Below are positions 1-13,700 of a stretch of 64,000 nt of DNA, one piece after another (position 1 is the stretch's first letter; every line of letters starts with the position of its first letter). The notes under the pieces were generated by a model. That model did no database searches. It saw only the letters and a program-made list of their open reading frames with translations, and was not told the DNA's origin. The position numbers were made by a program, and so were the translations under genes. The stretch comes from Ridgeia piscesae (taxonomy: Eukaryota > Annelida > Polychaeta > Sabellida > Siboglinidae): assembly GCA_025642075.2 (NCBI GenBank), contig JAODUO010001199.1:99678-163677 (forward strand), written 5' to 3'.

Positions 1-553
1 ACTAGTGCTGGTATAAATGATATCAGAATTACTATTGTTTGTATTTGTTTTAACTTGGTATTATATGCTGTGACAGGGCTTACTTGTAAATTAGCTTATT
101 GAGTTCAGGTGGGTGTTTTGGTGCTTGGATAGACCATTTGGACTCCTTCAAAAATCCAAAACCCCGGCATTCAAAAGTAGGATTTTTGAAAGTTGTCTGT
201 TACAAACACTGCGTACCTTTACAACCTTGCCTATCCACCATAGCTCTTGGCGTGTCAATCAATCTGATGACAACTGGATTTATGTATTGACTCTGAGATC
301 GATCAACAATTTTGTACTGATGCGCCTATGAGCTTCATTTCTAAGGATTTAAGCGCAGTAGAAGTGACCTAATTATTTTTGTTACTATTATTACGTTCTT
401 GTAAGATAGATTTAGCGTACTGTTCCGATTACGACAAAGATCTGCGCCCCGACGGGAAATTGTTAGAACCCTTAATCTACGAATCACCCTAAGATGTTAG
501 TCACTCATCTCCAAAATTTGTGAAGATATAGGCCCTACACGGACAAGCACACA

Positions 554-589
<36 letters not shown>

Positions 590-669
590 GACACGCACGC
601 ACACAATATTTGTATGTATGTGTATATATATATATATAATACAATATAAATATATTATATATATATATC

Positions 670-732
<63 letters not shown>

Positions 733-1202
733 TATATATAATACACATTATACAGAAAGGGATTTAGAACTTTGAAACACAATGAGAAAGTGGATTCACA
801 TACCAAGTTCCGAATTAGCGCTTGTTAAAAATACGCCTACACAATATTTACATATAAGGAGTTTCTGATCGGGTAGTGTTGTAAAAGAATTCACAATTCA
901 CAAGTGCGTTTTGACATTCCGGGCAACTAGAAAAGTTCGCCCCGCCGAATACATCCCTGCAGCATGTGAAATTGGATTAATTAATGTTACTATTGATGCC
1001 AATCTCCCAGGATGTTCGTGTTTGTATGTTATCAGGTGGCCCGAGTCACGGGTCCTCTCTTCTTTGTCGTCGTCGGGTCCACGTTTCTCATGCTGTGGAT
1101 CCCACTTATCAGGGCCGTGCTCGACTGTGCTCGCTTCGAAACGAAGGCAAACCTACACCTATTGCAGGTGATGAATTCTGTCATCATATTCCGTTATAAA
1201 TA

Positions 1203-1233
<31 letters not shown>

Positions 1234-1390
1234 TATGTGCATACATACATTTATATACATATATACTTACATACACACATACATACATGTATGGTGGGTA
1301 TTGTCTGTGACATGTTATATGGCATTGTCTGTAAAATTTTATTGTCTGTGACATGCTCTACGGCCGATTCGAACGTGAACGTCAACATTT
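1..1390. other. Noncoding left edge with microsatellites
   Basis: No gene is supported here. The stretch is AT-rich and contains a (GCAC)n run at about 548-606, a long (TA)n run at about 622-735 and a shorter (TA)n/(CATA)n run at about 1200-1275. The open frames in it are products of these simple repeats or lack any family signature. The last 60 bases lead into the putative acceptor of the repeat-protein exon at 1395. Confidence 0.7.
548..735. repeat. Compound (GCAC)n and (TA)n microsatellite
   Basis: A run of GCAC units is followed after a short spacer by more than 100 bases of almost pure TA with a few interruptions. A similar (GCAC)n tract occurs near the other end of the window at about 62140-62200. 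Confidence 0.95.
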
Positions 1391-1394
1391 GCAG

Positions 1395-2164
1395 AGCCAG
1401 TTCGACCAGATCGACTTCCTGCAGCTGAAACTGAAGCGGTTCGTCGGCATCGTCGGGTCTGCGGAATACGAGAGACGGCTGCACGAGACCGAAGAGAAGG
1501 AGTTGTCGCGCCGCATCCAGGAGAACACCTGCAGGCTGCGCGAGACTGAAGAGCTCCTGAACTACGCAGCTCGTAACCTCGACACCTGCCAACCACTATC
1601 GCGCCGAGCGGCCAGGATGTCTAGCTTGCGTGAGCGGCGTGGCGGGAGATCAGCAAATGTCCGTGATTCGGTGAGAACCAGAGGAGTCTCTGGCAACATG
1701 TCTCGTTCTGAGATAGCAAATGAAGAAAACACTGGAAAGCGTCAAAGCCTGCGTTGTCGTCGTCGTCTACGAGACGCCGGGGTGAATCGGGGTTATCCTG
1801 CGAACGAGATCTGCGTAGTCGCGAAACTCTACGAGATGACAACCGTCTCGATTCTGTGTTGCCCAGTCTACAAAATATGGGACGTCGTCAAACCCTGCAC
1901 CGTCGTCTACGAGACGACAACCGACGAGAGTCGGCGTTGTCCAATCTGCCAGATTTGGCACATCGTCAAAGTGTGCGTTGTCGTGTACGAGATGTCGACC
2001 CTGCCGGATCTACGTTACCCAATCTGCAAAACTTGTGTCGTCGTGAATCACTGCTTTTCCGTTTACGAGATGGTAAACCTCGCCAAGCACTGCTACCCAA
2101 TCTACGACTCGGAGGGCGCCGGCCGGCCGTGTGTGACCGTCTACGAGTCGATGAACGCCATTAG
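1395..2164 (+). pseudogene. 26-residue-repeat protein, terminal exon, copy A (one frameshift)
   Basis: I do not recognise this family. After a CAG acceptor at 1391-1394, a phase-0 frame encodes an acidic/basic heptad-like segment (ERRLHETEEKELSRRI), likely a coiled coil, then a basic linker (LSRRAARMSSLRERRG). Relative to copies B and C, about 4 bases are missing near 1775. The second half therefore continues in a different frame, where it stays open to a TAG at 2162. That half is a tandem repeat: units start with an Arg codon at 1886, 1964, 2042 and 2120, exactly 78 nt (26 residues) apart, after a shorter unit at 1820. The consensus is R-x-[ST]-[LV]-x-x-R-[LV]-R-D, then about 7 residues, then L-[PS]-N-L-x-x-L. 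The segment is visibly more GC-rich than its surroundings, which fits former host coding sequence. Only the last exon is present, so the functional parent must be elsewhere. Two further, more damaged copies lie at 26838 and 48831. Confidence 0.6.
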
Positions 2165-2823
2165 GTTATGTCATCAAGTAGTCAATATGATATCTATGCT
2201 GTGTTTTTGTTATCACGCTAAGAAGAGTTGCGTGTTGACGATAAAACTTGTGCTTGGATGTTGTTAAGTCAACACATCGACAAGTATTGTTTGTATTTAA
2301 GTATCCGTACCTAATGATGGCATGTGGACGTAACGTTTACACGACGTTAGACGTACCGTGTGTTTATTTGTTTGTCTGTGTGTGCGTGCGCGCGCGTGTA
2401 CTTGTTCATATTTGTTTAGCTCGTCACGCTCTCCGTAAAAAACGATTTGTACCCATCTCAAAATTCACTTTCACGCCTTCCAAAAACACCGTTTGGTGGT
2501 GGTGGTGATGGTGGTGTGTGTGTGCGTGTGCATATGCGTGTGCGCGTGTGGTCATCTTATCTGCAGTCCCCGATCACCAAAAACGCTATATCAAGTGGTC
2601 GATACGATACCTACATTATTCTTATTATCAAGTCAAGTCGAGAAGAATTACATTGTGTTGTTTGTATTTCAGTCTACGATGGCGATATACATTCCGTGCA
2701 TTTGTTATAAAGTTTTCCTAGATGGTCGGCGTCGTGTGAATATGTCGCTGTGTATGTGTGTGGTGTGTGTGTATGTGTGAGAAAGAGAGATAGGAGGACT
2801 TGCAGGCGCGTGAATAATTGTGT

Positions 2824-2862
<39 letters not shown>

Positions 2863-4560
2863 GTGTGTGTGCGTGCGTGCGTGCACGTATGCTTATTGAC
2901 AAGTTTTTATGAGAATGCTGTAACTCATTTGAAATACCTATCGGTTGCACGTTACGTATTACTGTCCTCTTATGACTGATCTGATTACGTTGACGTTTAG
3001 GATTTAAGGAACTTTTTAATAAGATGTATGTTTACGTGGAGGGATAACCAACAGTCACTACATATCATGTGGTCTCTCCTACGAACAGTTCAAATACATC
3101 TGCAGTGGGATAGATTGTTTCTCTACGCAGTTATTACGTCATGTTAAGCCTACCCTTCGCTAGATACGTTTACATGTCCGCCGTGGAAAAAGGTTCCCTT
3201 TCAATACAAAATTACTAATAATATATTATAACAACTCAACCATTGTTCAAGTGTTTACTGATACAAGTTGATAATTGATTATTTGCTGTGGGTGCTTTGA
3301 GAGGTCTCTTTCTCTAAATGGATATTGACGTTATTTCACCACAGTCATTTTCTCACCCAACGTAACCTTTTAGCCCCAGACATCGTTAATTAAAAAAATA
3401 AAATTGTCACCATGTAAAATGGCCGCTCTTACAATGTATGTATATATCAGTGTATGTCTGTGTGTATTGTGTGTTGCGTGCAAGCGGGTGTGTTTTGTCA
3501 AAATCTACCTTACGTTTTTAGCCACTGTTACTCTCGCGAATGCATTATAGTCTATATGTTAACAACAAAATTATATATTGTTACAGCAAATTATAGACAA
3601 AAGTCGTTGAGAAGTGTTTGTTAGATCCACATATGTAACAAAACCAATAGTACACATTTTCAGAACAGAAATATCTTTAACGTTTTTTATGGCGAATCAC
3701 TAAAGTAATCATGCATGTAAAGTGATTTATTCTTATTACATTATTATAACCATTTGACATGAAATAACATCAGTACTATATAATCACATATAATTAACAG
3801 CTAATGTGTATATTATTATAAATGTGAATTAACTTACTAGTCTCCACATTGTCTTAAGTATCATTATAATAAAAAGTATTAGAAAGGCCACACATGAATT
3901 TCCCACCTTAAATATAGTGTGTGACTTTTTCAACAAGAAACAAGAACCGAATGTTGAACTCGAACGTGACAAATGTGCTGCTCTGCGGCTCAGAAACATG
4001 AAGAGTTATACAATATGGAGAGCTACGGAGATTACAAATATTCGTCAACAAGAAACATCCAAAAACTAACTAGCCGTACATTCCACTAATACAAAACCGA
4101 CTAAGAGGACACACCAAACAATCATCCAAACAGTTACAAGAGAGGAGCTAGGCCGCCATAAAAACAACAAAGTTAGAATGACACGTTTCGTTTCAGCCAT
4201 ATGCTCCATCCGGGCGAAGAGGATTTAAGGAAGGAAATCGACACGTCAACGATTGCAGATGTACAATATATGGCTATTGCATGTGAGTGAGATATCATGC
4301 TATATTGCACAAGGACATCCAAATTGATAATGAAAAAGATGGTATGCTGTAAGCATTGATACGTGCAATCATGTGTCGCCTGGTGGACTGGTTCAGATGT
4401 CGTCATTGCTGAATATTAAACATCAGGTATGGCCGTGAGTGATGGTATCCATGGTCTGCCATCTGCAACAATGACTGTAGCTGGTACATGTCTGAAGTTA
4501 GGACTTTGAAATTGATTGATATTGTATGTAATGCAATGTAATGTATTTCTTTCTGAACAT
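2165..4560. other. 3' flank of copy A, no gene seen
   Basis: No coding feature is supported. GT-rich tracts lie at about 2370-2400, 2510-2560 and 2819-2885. From about 3400 to 4560 the sequence is homologous to 27390-28570 and 49310-50540, the flanks of copies B and C. The part between about 1950 and 3400 is missing from both other copies, which jump from the second full 26-residue unit straight to the sequence at about 3400. Confidence 0.7.
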
Positions 4561-4561
4561 A

Positions 4562-4627
<66 letters not shown>

Positions 4628-4633
4628 TATTTA

Positions 4634-4682
<49 letters not shown>
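4561..4682. repeat. (AT)n microsatellite
   Basis: About 120 bases of near-pure AT. The same tract sits at the homologous point of the other two duplicated blocks (28577 and 50545). Confidence 0.97.
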
Positions 4683-4685
<3 letters not shown>

Positions 4686-4959
4686 AACGAAAGATAAGGT
4701 GTACTATGTATGAAAAATAGTAATAAAATAAACAATGTTAATACACAAACTAATTAACACAAAGTCAGAACCAATATGATATGTTGTTTTCATGTATCTT
4801 ATATCAATGTGTAGTTGTTTTTGGTGATTATCAGCGATGGCACTTTCCAATAAAAGTTGAGGTTAGCTGAAGCAATACTGAGAACGATGATACATATTTA
4901 GAGAGGACACACACACATACACACATGCACCCGTGCATCCACATGGACACGCTCACGCA

Positions 4960-6119
<1,160 letters not shown>

Positions 6120-6120
<1 letters not shown>

Positions 6121-6820
6121 ACCTTTTCGGGCGGATCATGGCTGATGCTCGCCCGGTATCATTTGTTTACGTCACTTCAATCACTTGTTATTGTGGTCTT
6201 GTTATGCAGTAAACGAAGCCTCCGTTTTCTATGTCAAACCCTAATTAGTGGCTGTTTTATCCGCTAGATGGGGCTAGCGTCTAACGTAGTGTCAGAGTTA
6301 TCCGGTAGATGGCACCAATTTTTAAAGAAGTGATGTCACAACACAAGATTTTTTTAGATTTTTTAGAATTGATTAGGAAAATGATGTATGTTGTAAGAAA
6401 AATCACCAAGGTTCTCGTTTTACGGTAAAAACTGCCAAAGTTTTCCAACAGAAGGTTATGAAAGTACCAAAGTGACTTAGAAAAATTGGTCAAAGTGACA
6501 AAGCCATTGCGGTGAAACACTTACAAATTGTGAAAAGGTACAAAATTGGTATACCGACTTAGTAAAATATGAAAACTTGACAAGTTTATCGCGTCGAAAC
6601 AGAAAAATATTCCTTTTTACTACAAGTTACAAGACTAACTTAGTTAAATTTGTGAAAACACCACCTGTCTAACGCAATGAAACGTGAAACGTTACGAAAT
6701 GTAACGGGATTAGCACACCGACTTAGTAAACTATGAAAACGTGACAAAGTTATCGCTTCGAAACACTAAAATATATGTTATGACTGTGACCGAAGCCACC
6801 ATTTTACAAGAAATTATGTT
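6120..6820. repeat. Degenerate tandem repeat field
   Basis: A motif of the form CTTAGTAAAAT, a few bases, AACTTGACAAGGTTATCGC, then TCGAAACA recurs near 6560 and 6730. It also recurs near 30130, 30560 and 30690, and many times in 50700-52220. A second recurring word is TCCGCTAGATGGC. The repeats are too diverged for me to set one exact period. Confidence 0.6.
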
Positions 6821-7724
6821 ATAGTAGCAGCCTCTTGACTATTTTAAAAAGTAGTTTAAAAAATAAGACACGTATTTTTGGGGTATTAGTCCACGACATT
6901 TCCGACAGATGGCTCCAATTATTCTTTGACCTAGTTTGTAGTTCACCACCTATCTGCAAGGTGTGCGCGGGACCCCTTACCCCATTTTTTAAATAAGACG
7001 CACGAATTTGGACCATACTAGTTCACAACTTGTTCGCTAGCGGTGCCACCAGTTTATCAACTATCCGCCAGGGACGTCACTTGACCTTCCACCGGGGTAA
7101 TTCCTCCGCTCCGCTGCTCCATACCATGATCTACGCCGCTATACTACTGGTAACAAATAGCACCTGCACTCGGACACTATGCACTAAGGGAAAGGCGCCG
7201 AGTACCAATTAACGGAGCTGCACCATGCCTCCCAAACGTTACACCCAAATATACAGAGCAGCAATGATACGACAAGCTATTGTTACAAGCTCGCAATGCA
7301 ATGCACCAACCAGTAGGAAAATGTAGGCAATAACAGTAACCTGGAACACGGTACGAGTTAGCTGAAACATCAGAGACGGCTGTAGCAAGACACGACAGGT
7401 TTCTGTGAATAGATCCAATGAAACATACGTGATACTGAGTCTGTGGAGTCTTTTTGGTTTAGCTGAGTCACCCAATACACGACAAATCACTATTCATGAA
7501 GAAGCAATTTAACAGTAATCATCATATAATTAATTAATTAGAGTAACGTTAACACTAATATATCGGGTATGAAGGTAGAATGTAGAGATTATGCAGAGTA
7601 AAACATTACAACGAACTACAAATTTATCCTTGTGACACCAACGGTGTTATTGCTACAACAATAGAACAAAGATCCTTACCTCGTGTCTTGGTTTGCCATT
7701 GGTGATGACGCATGTGTAGATAAA

Positions 7725-7798
7725 TTATAAGATGACCAGAAAGACTACGGCTCCTAGAGCGATGCTTATAATCACCCCGGTAGTCACTCTCAGTCCAC
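7725..7798 (-). CDS. IgSF gene 1, exon 5: membrane helix and stop
   Basis: Entered in phase 1 from an AAAAG acceptor, the exon reads S-GLRVTTGVIISIALGAV and continues through a hydrophobic FLVIL to TAA at 7727-7725. The helix is about 17-20 residues, so the protein would end at the inner membrane face. The acceptor has only a weak pyrimidine tract, which lowers confidence in the exact start. Past the stop, a consensus donor (GAG|GTAAGG at 7680/7679) and an open continuation (FIYTCVITN) are conserved in the second gene copy. The exon may therefore once have run on into a cytoplasmic tail. Confidence 0.65.
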
Positions 7799-10700
7799 CT
7801 TTTGCGGTTGTCAACAAAAACTGTTTGTTACCAGTCATGTATTACATCAACACATCACACACAACTTCAATTTAAGGACATTTACTTTCCATTAGTCCAT
7901 GTGACTCAAGTATGTACTACACTTAGCCAAATAGGCATCTTACAACCAGTACAAGTGCTCATTAAAAGGAGCTGGTGTGTTCTTAGCGTTTTATTTTTTT
8001 CTATTATTTACCATATAGATCCCTATAGACGCACAGGCAAGTGTGCACTTGCTTCGGTGGGCAGCTATTAATTTATAACAGGAGGCATAAGTAACACGCG
8101 CTGTAAGTGTTGGAAAAATATACTAATTGTATACACATAATAAGAGCACACATCTAAAATCACACATGAATATTATACTTTCTGCATGATTTCACATCTG
8201 CAGAAAAGGGGGTACATGTATATAATGCAGAAGGAATTTATAATGACTAATACAGTAATTTCTGCCTAAATACCAGGCTTGGTGAGGAATGCAGATGGCA
8301 TGAAAATGCTGACCATACATGTTCGCATTCGAATGGCAGTTAGTTAACTTTTCAAATGTTTCATCGAATGCGTATCAAACTTTGGCATATTGTAAACATA
8401 ATTTTAGCCGCCTTGCCACTGCCTGGCCACAGTTATGTCGTGTTTCTCTGAACCCTTTCTTAAGTTAACCCACTAGCTGGCATGCCTATTCACACTAGGC
8501 AGTGGCAAAGTCCTCAATGGATTCCCATTCATCCTCTGATGAATTTGTTTGTTTGTTTAGCCACCCAGCTTTTATCTAAATAGACAGTCTTGACCTTTGG
8601 ATCACACAAACAGTCCACAAGGCAGAGGCAGGAACGAATGACTATTGTCAGGCCAAAGGGATTCAGGATTCCTTTGAAGCATTTTGCAGCCAGAATTCCT
8701 GTTCACACACGGCAGGCCTAATTGCAAAGTAACAATTGTCTACTGGGCAGTGGTTAACTGTCTGCCCAGTGTCCACAAAGCCTATCAGAGCACGAAAGAA
8801 ATTAATCTAACCTTGGATTAAGAAATCGATCACACATATTTTCATAAACCATTATACATTGAATAATATCAAACATATTGTAAATAGAAATGTTTTATCC
8901 TAATACAATAACATATTAAAAGTAGAAATGTAGCATTTATTATCTCATTTTTATTTGTTATCGTAGTATCTATGGGCGAGTCACCAACTAGGCGAGCGTT
9001 TGCCAAGCCATATTCACAAGAACATATTTTAGTTCGACTTTTAGCAACTACACTGTTATATATTAAGCCTTTTATGTTTTAACTAATATACTCAGTATAC
9101 GCAATACATTCTTCACCGTGTGAATGCATATGCGAATATGTATGTAATGTTTCTTCTACGGCAACGGAGGCTAAATACATTGATAATGTTTTTAAAAAAT
9201 AAATATATAACCTGCCAATCCGTGTAGCACCAAGTCGTAAACGGTACAATCTTTAACCCAACGGAATTTACGCTGATTCGAATATTACGCCCATAAATAT
9301 GTTGCAGATGCACTGCCTCCCAAATTCTGTTTATTATATTCTATTACGTTATTGAAATGATATTAGCATGTTCAACGTTTCCACTGTGAAATAATCAACC
9401 AGTAAACAAGACACTGGCTTCACAACAAGACTTATTGGCAATATTGCTAAAGCCGACCGACTTTTACGCAGCATATTTCCCGTTAGAAATTACTATGCTG
9501 GTTAATGACGATCTTTGAGATCAATAAAATATATCTATTTCACCATTCTGTTTATTAATACGTGTACTGGAGAAATCAACTTAATGGACGGTGGGAATGG
9601 TTCAATTCAATTATGTGCGGTTCTGTTAAGTTATATGCGGCGAAAATTAAGCCGGCTCATTTCATTCATATGCGGCCAAAACAAAGGCACTGCAATGCAG
9701 AGTGAGCACTGCAACATTTTCGTCTTGATATATTACGATTTATTAATGACTAGAAACTTTCCTAAAACATCAAACAATAACATATTCATTCTGAAAATAT
9801 ATATTCATGAATATAAGGATTATGTATACCGTTGAACCAAATTTCGGTTACTTTATTTTACATTTTTATCATGCAATGCCGCTAGTTGGCAAAGTATATT
9901 GTTGTGCACTGTAACTCTGATGTCAGACGATTACTGGAAGGGTACCATCGGGCAGAGGATAGCGCAAGATAGGCAGATGTGGAAGCAGCATGCTGAGGCA
10001 TTCGCCCAACCACGGAACACTATGGCTGCACAATGATGATGGTGATGAAGCATGAACATAAAATATTAGTTTATTAGGGTGAAATTTACATGACCGTCTG
10101 TGATTTTGATGAAATGTGGTGTGTTGGTTTATGACCATGAGTCTATGCGTCCCATGTACCACAATGAAGGACTATAGTTGTCTTAGAGCTGACACTGTGT
10201 GACAGCTATTTAAAAAAGGTGTAATCATCTTTTAATGAGACAAATAAATATATCTTTTTTTTACTTGTACATCGAAACCTAGGTTGGCTTTGGACAATAT
10301 AATATGGACACAAATTGAGGTACATTTGCCAAAATGAGACGCTTATTGAAAATAATGGTAGTGTGTTTTATTGCATATTTGGATAGAGCAGATTCAGACG
10401 GAAATAATGATACCTCAATATTACTTACAGTCACATTATTTCCAGAGATACACTTATTTGAATGTCGAAAATGCAAAATGTACTAATTTGAGAAAAACGA
10501 CTTTAAAGATTTAACTCCTTTATTGTGAAGATTTCACTTCTTGCAGACACGTATTGCTCCAGATGGACCAGTTTAAATACATAATAATTATGATAGTATA
10601 TATCTATGTTTGAAGCCTACAACACATATTTAAAATTTAGTATGGACAGCACCAATACAACACTTGATAGGCAGGCATGATCATCAAATCGAGTCTGTCT

Positions 10701-13700
10701 GAGACGAGAGTGACAGGTTAGATGCAAACATATGAAATGACAGCAGTCGGTATATTTGAAAGTTTTACGCAGTGCGTTTTCATAAGGCAATCAAACCAGT
10801 CAATGCATTACATACTCAATATATTATTATTACGTTAATAATGATATTAGATTGCTTTACGTACTGCATCTTTAGTGATGAGGGAAATTAGGTACCACCG
10901 CTGGATTATAGCGTAGTCCTAGACGGTAAAACTAAAGTGCCAAAAATACCCCGATTGCCGCGTCTCTAAGACTCGTATCGCTGAGGCCACAGCGAGCAGT
11001 TTCATTTAGAAGATAAGAGACAATGTTCTCCTTGCTCAGATTCATATAATAATACTGAAATAGTTCGTTTTAACAGTGACTTGTTAAAGGAAAACGAGCG
11101 TAAACAAAATCCCGGTAGTTGATCTATGTAAATGACAGCTGGCCAATCAAAGAGCAGATTTCTGGTCACGAGGTGACGCTCAGCCTTCACGAAAGTCCCA
11201 TTAACATGCAAATGTATGGAAAGTCTTTAATGAAAATGCTGTCAGTCAGTGTTTAGAATAGAATTCCAGCTTTCCGGAGGTACCAAAAATAGCGTCATCA
11301 GAGACAATTTCCTTGGATTATTCTTGAAGAGAAAGTGGATAATCTGTTGTGTCTAAAACAATCAGACTCTTTAAACGATGTTTGACAGGTGTCAAAACAC
11401 ACCTAGATAAACACATTTAAACATTAGTCATAACATTTAGACAACTTACATATGTTAGATTATACTATTGGGAACGATTGCCGTTGGAAAGTCATTTTCG
11501 AAAATAAATCGGTGCATAGACGTAATGTTTTGGCTCGTATATTGTTATAAGCTCCAGCGAGAAGCGTCTCATTTTGGCATGGTGGGTCACATTTGACCAT
11601 GACATACTGATTAGACCTAACTTGAGAACCAGTAAAATCTATGTATTAGATATGCAGGAAATGTGTTCTACTCCATAAAAGTGTGGAATTCTCCTAAGTA
11701 ACAGTAATACATTCACTATGCTGATTGAGAGCAGTTGGTAATATTTGTTAAATATATGACTTTAGAATATGGAGACAACCAAAGATAGATTGGAACCAGG
11801 TAGAAGCTAACATTACCCAAGAGTTTTAAAATTAAACAAAATCTGTCAAGGTAAAATCCAGCAGAATAGGCTTAATGAATGAAAATGCAGGGGAGACAAA
11901 AGCAGTGTGTTACATGGACAACATGTACCAGTACTATGTTCTGATCAATTATATATTGTATATTAAGTACACCAGCATTTGTAGATTAAGATATAAGTTA
12001 GTGGATAGATATTAACATATAGGACTTTGTTTTTGTTGTGATAATCGGACTGTCCCCATATACTGTTTTGTAGTTATATTAGCCGAAGCATAATTACAAG
12101 CAGAAGCTGTGGAACACTTTGCCGGTAACAATGATCAAGGAAATTGTAATCAATTATTATGGTAGTTGCCAAGATAATGAAGAATGCCATCTTTCGCGCA
12201 GTACAACCTGTTTTGAGCAAATGTATACATGTGTTATGATTATGTGCATTTAGACAACTTGTCAGATATAAGTGCTTATTGAACTGTTGTGAAACCACAA
12301 CGTACAGCAATATAAAATGCAAATCCCGTATAATCGTGTATACTACCTAAAACGCTACGTGTCAATGACAGTTTGGTATACTTAATATTATATCGGACAT
12401 TGATATTTCTGACTTGATTGTCCTAGTATTCATCAGTCAGAAGCTACAATTGTCGTTAGAATATTATTCTTGTGTCCACTCCCCAATCAGCTCCAGTCGG
12501 GCGGAGTCTCGCCACTTACAGGCTCTACTAGAGGTTATTCACAAATGTGAAGAATACACATTTTCAAAAAGATGACATATTTAAGGAAAAGACAGACTAT
12601 TGTTGGGCAGTAACGTTCTGCCTTAACAACCGGGTTTTGAGCCCTGAAGAACATTATATTTTATTGAAAATATAGATATGCTCTCTTTATTAAAACAAGC
12701 TTATCAATACAGGATATTCAAAATGCTGTCTGCGAAGTAGAGTGTACGAAAATATGACAATTTGTATTTCACATTATTGCATCAAACAGTGACAAAGATA
12801 CATGTTCAAGTAAATCAAATATTATGATATTTAATGTGTTGTGTATATTGTATTTACCCAAATATGAACATCAATTGGTTATGATGAGAAAATTTCTAGT
12901 TCGAAAAATCAATAAAACTCTCATCAGTCACCAGACATGAAGTGAGCGGATTTTACATTTTGCGACATATATTAGTTCTTCAACATTCAGCTTTGCCAAT
13001 TAAATGAGCAAATTCGAGTAATCATTACCCAAACCTACCCTGTCCAGAAATGTTCTTATCGGTTGATGCAAGAATGATATGTACGTTTTTCCTTTCAGGT
13101 AAACACGAACATGAAGAGTGAACTAGGGTGCCTAGTTCCACAAAAGCATATTATATATTACGGTTCAAAGGTTTCTACAACCATGAACCGTGCAAGATGC
13201 TGCATATTAAAGTAAAGCCGCATCAAATTAATGTCCCTAAAGATTTGCATTTTACATTGCTGTACGTTCAATCAACCCGAATTAGGTTTTAGATTCGCAA
13301 AGAGTGGAATTGTTCTGTGATAAAAGTGCACATTTCAACATGTGCGAAACAGAAACAAGCTTAATACATACCCTTACCACCATCCGTGCCAGACCCACGG
13401 CTACCATCTAAATGGACAAATATACAGATACGCAATGTATAAGGCAAACAGCTATGCACAGAACGTTTTTGAAAGTAACCCAGTTAACATAGAATTAGGC
13501 AACCGACACATAGAACAGCAGCAATCCATTCAAGTATTCACATTTAATACCTACAATGCAAACATCCAAAAATCCACCGACAAATGACGTCGACCCAACT
13601 TTCCTTCGCAGTTTGTTCTCGAGGTTGTTTCGACGTCGTAATCGACGTCGAAACAACATCGATACAACGTCTTTGTGCCCGCTGAGTTGGGGTGGTGGTG

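Noticed and set aside
501..806. Tyr-Ile-rich minus-strand frame of 101 codons
   Set aside because: Product of the (TA)n and (GCAC)n microsatellites; same for similar frames at 22614, 28357, 33202, 34381-34643 and 49102-49501.
1861..2267. Second open frame through the 26-residue repeats (VVYEMTTVSIL... pattern)
   Set aside because: It is the +1 shadow. The same DNA repeat keeps every frame periodic; the RLRDDN frame is the one continuous with the upstream part in copy C.
7239..7490. 83-codon minus frame downstream of the membrane exon with a hydrophobic stretch
   Set aside because: Not conserved in unit 2 (small indels around 54070-54130) and no acceptor in a matching phase.
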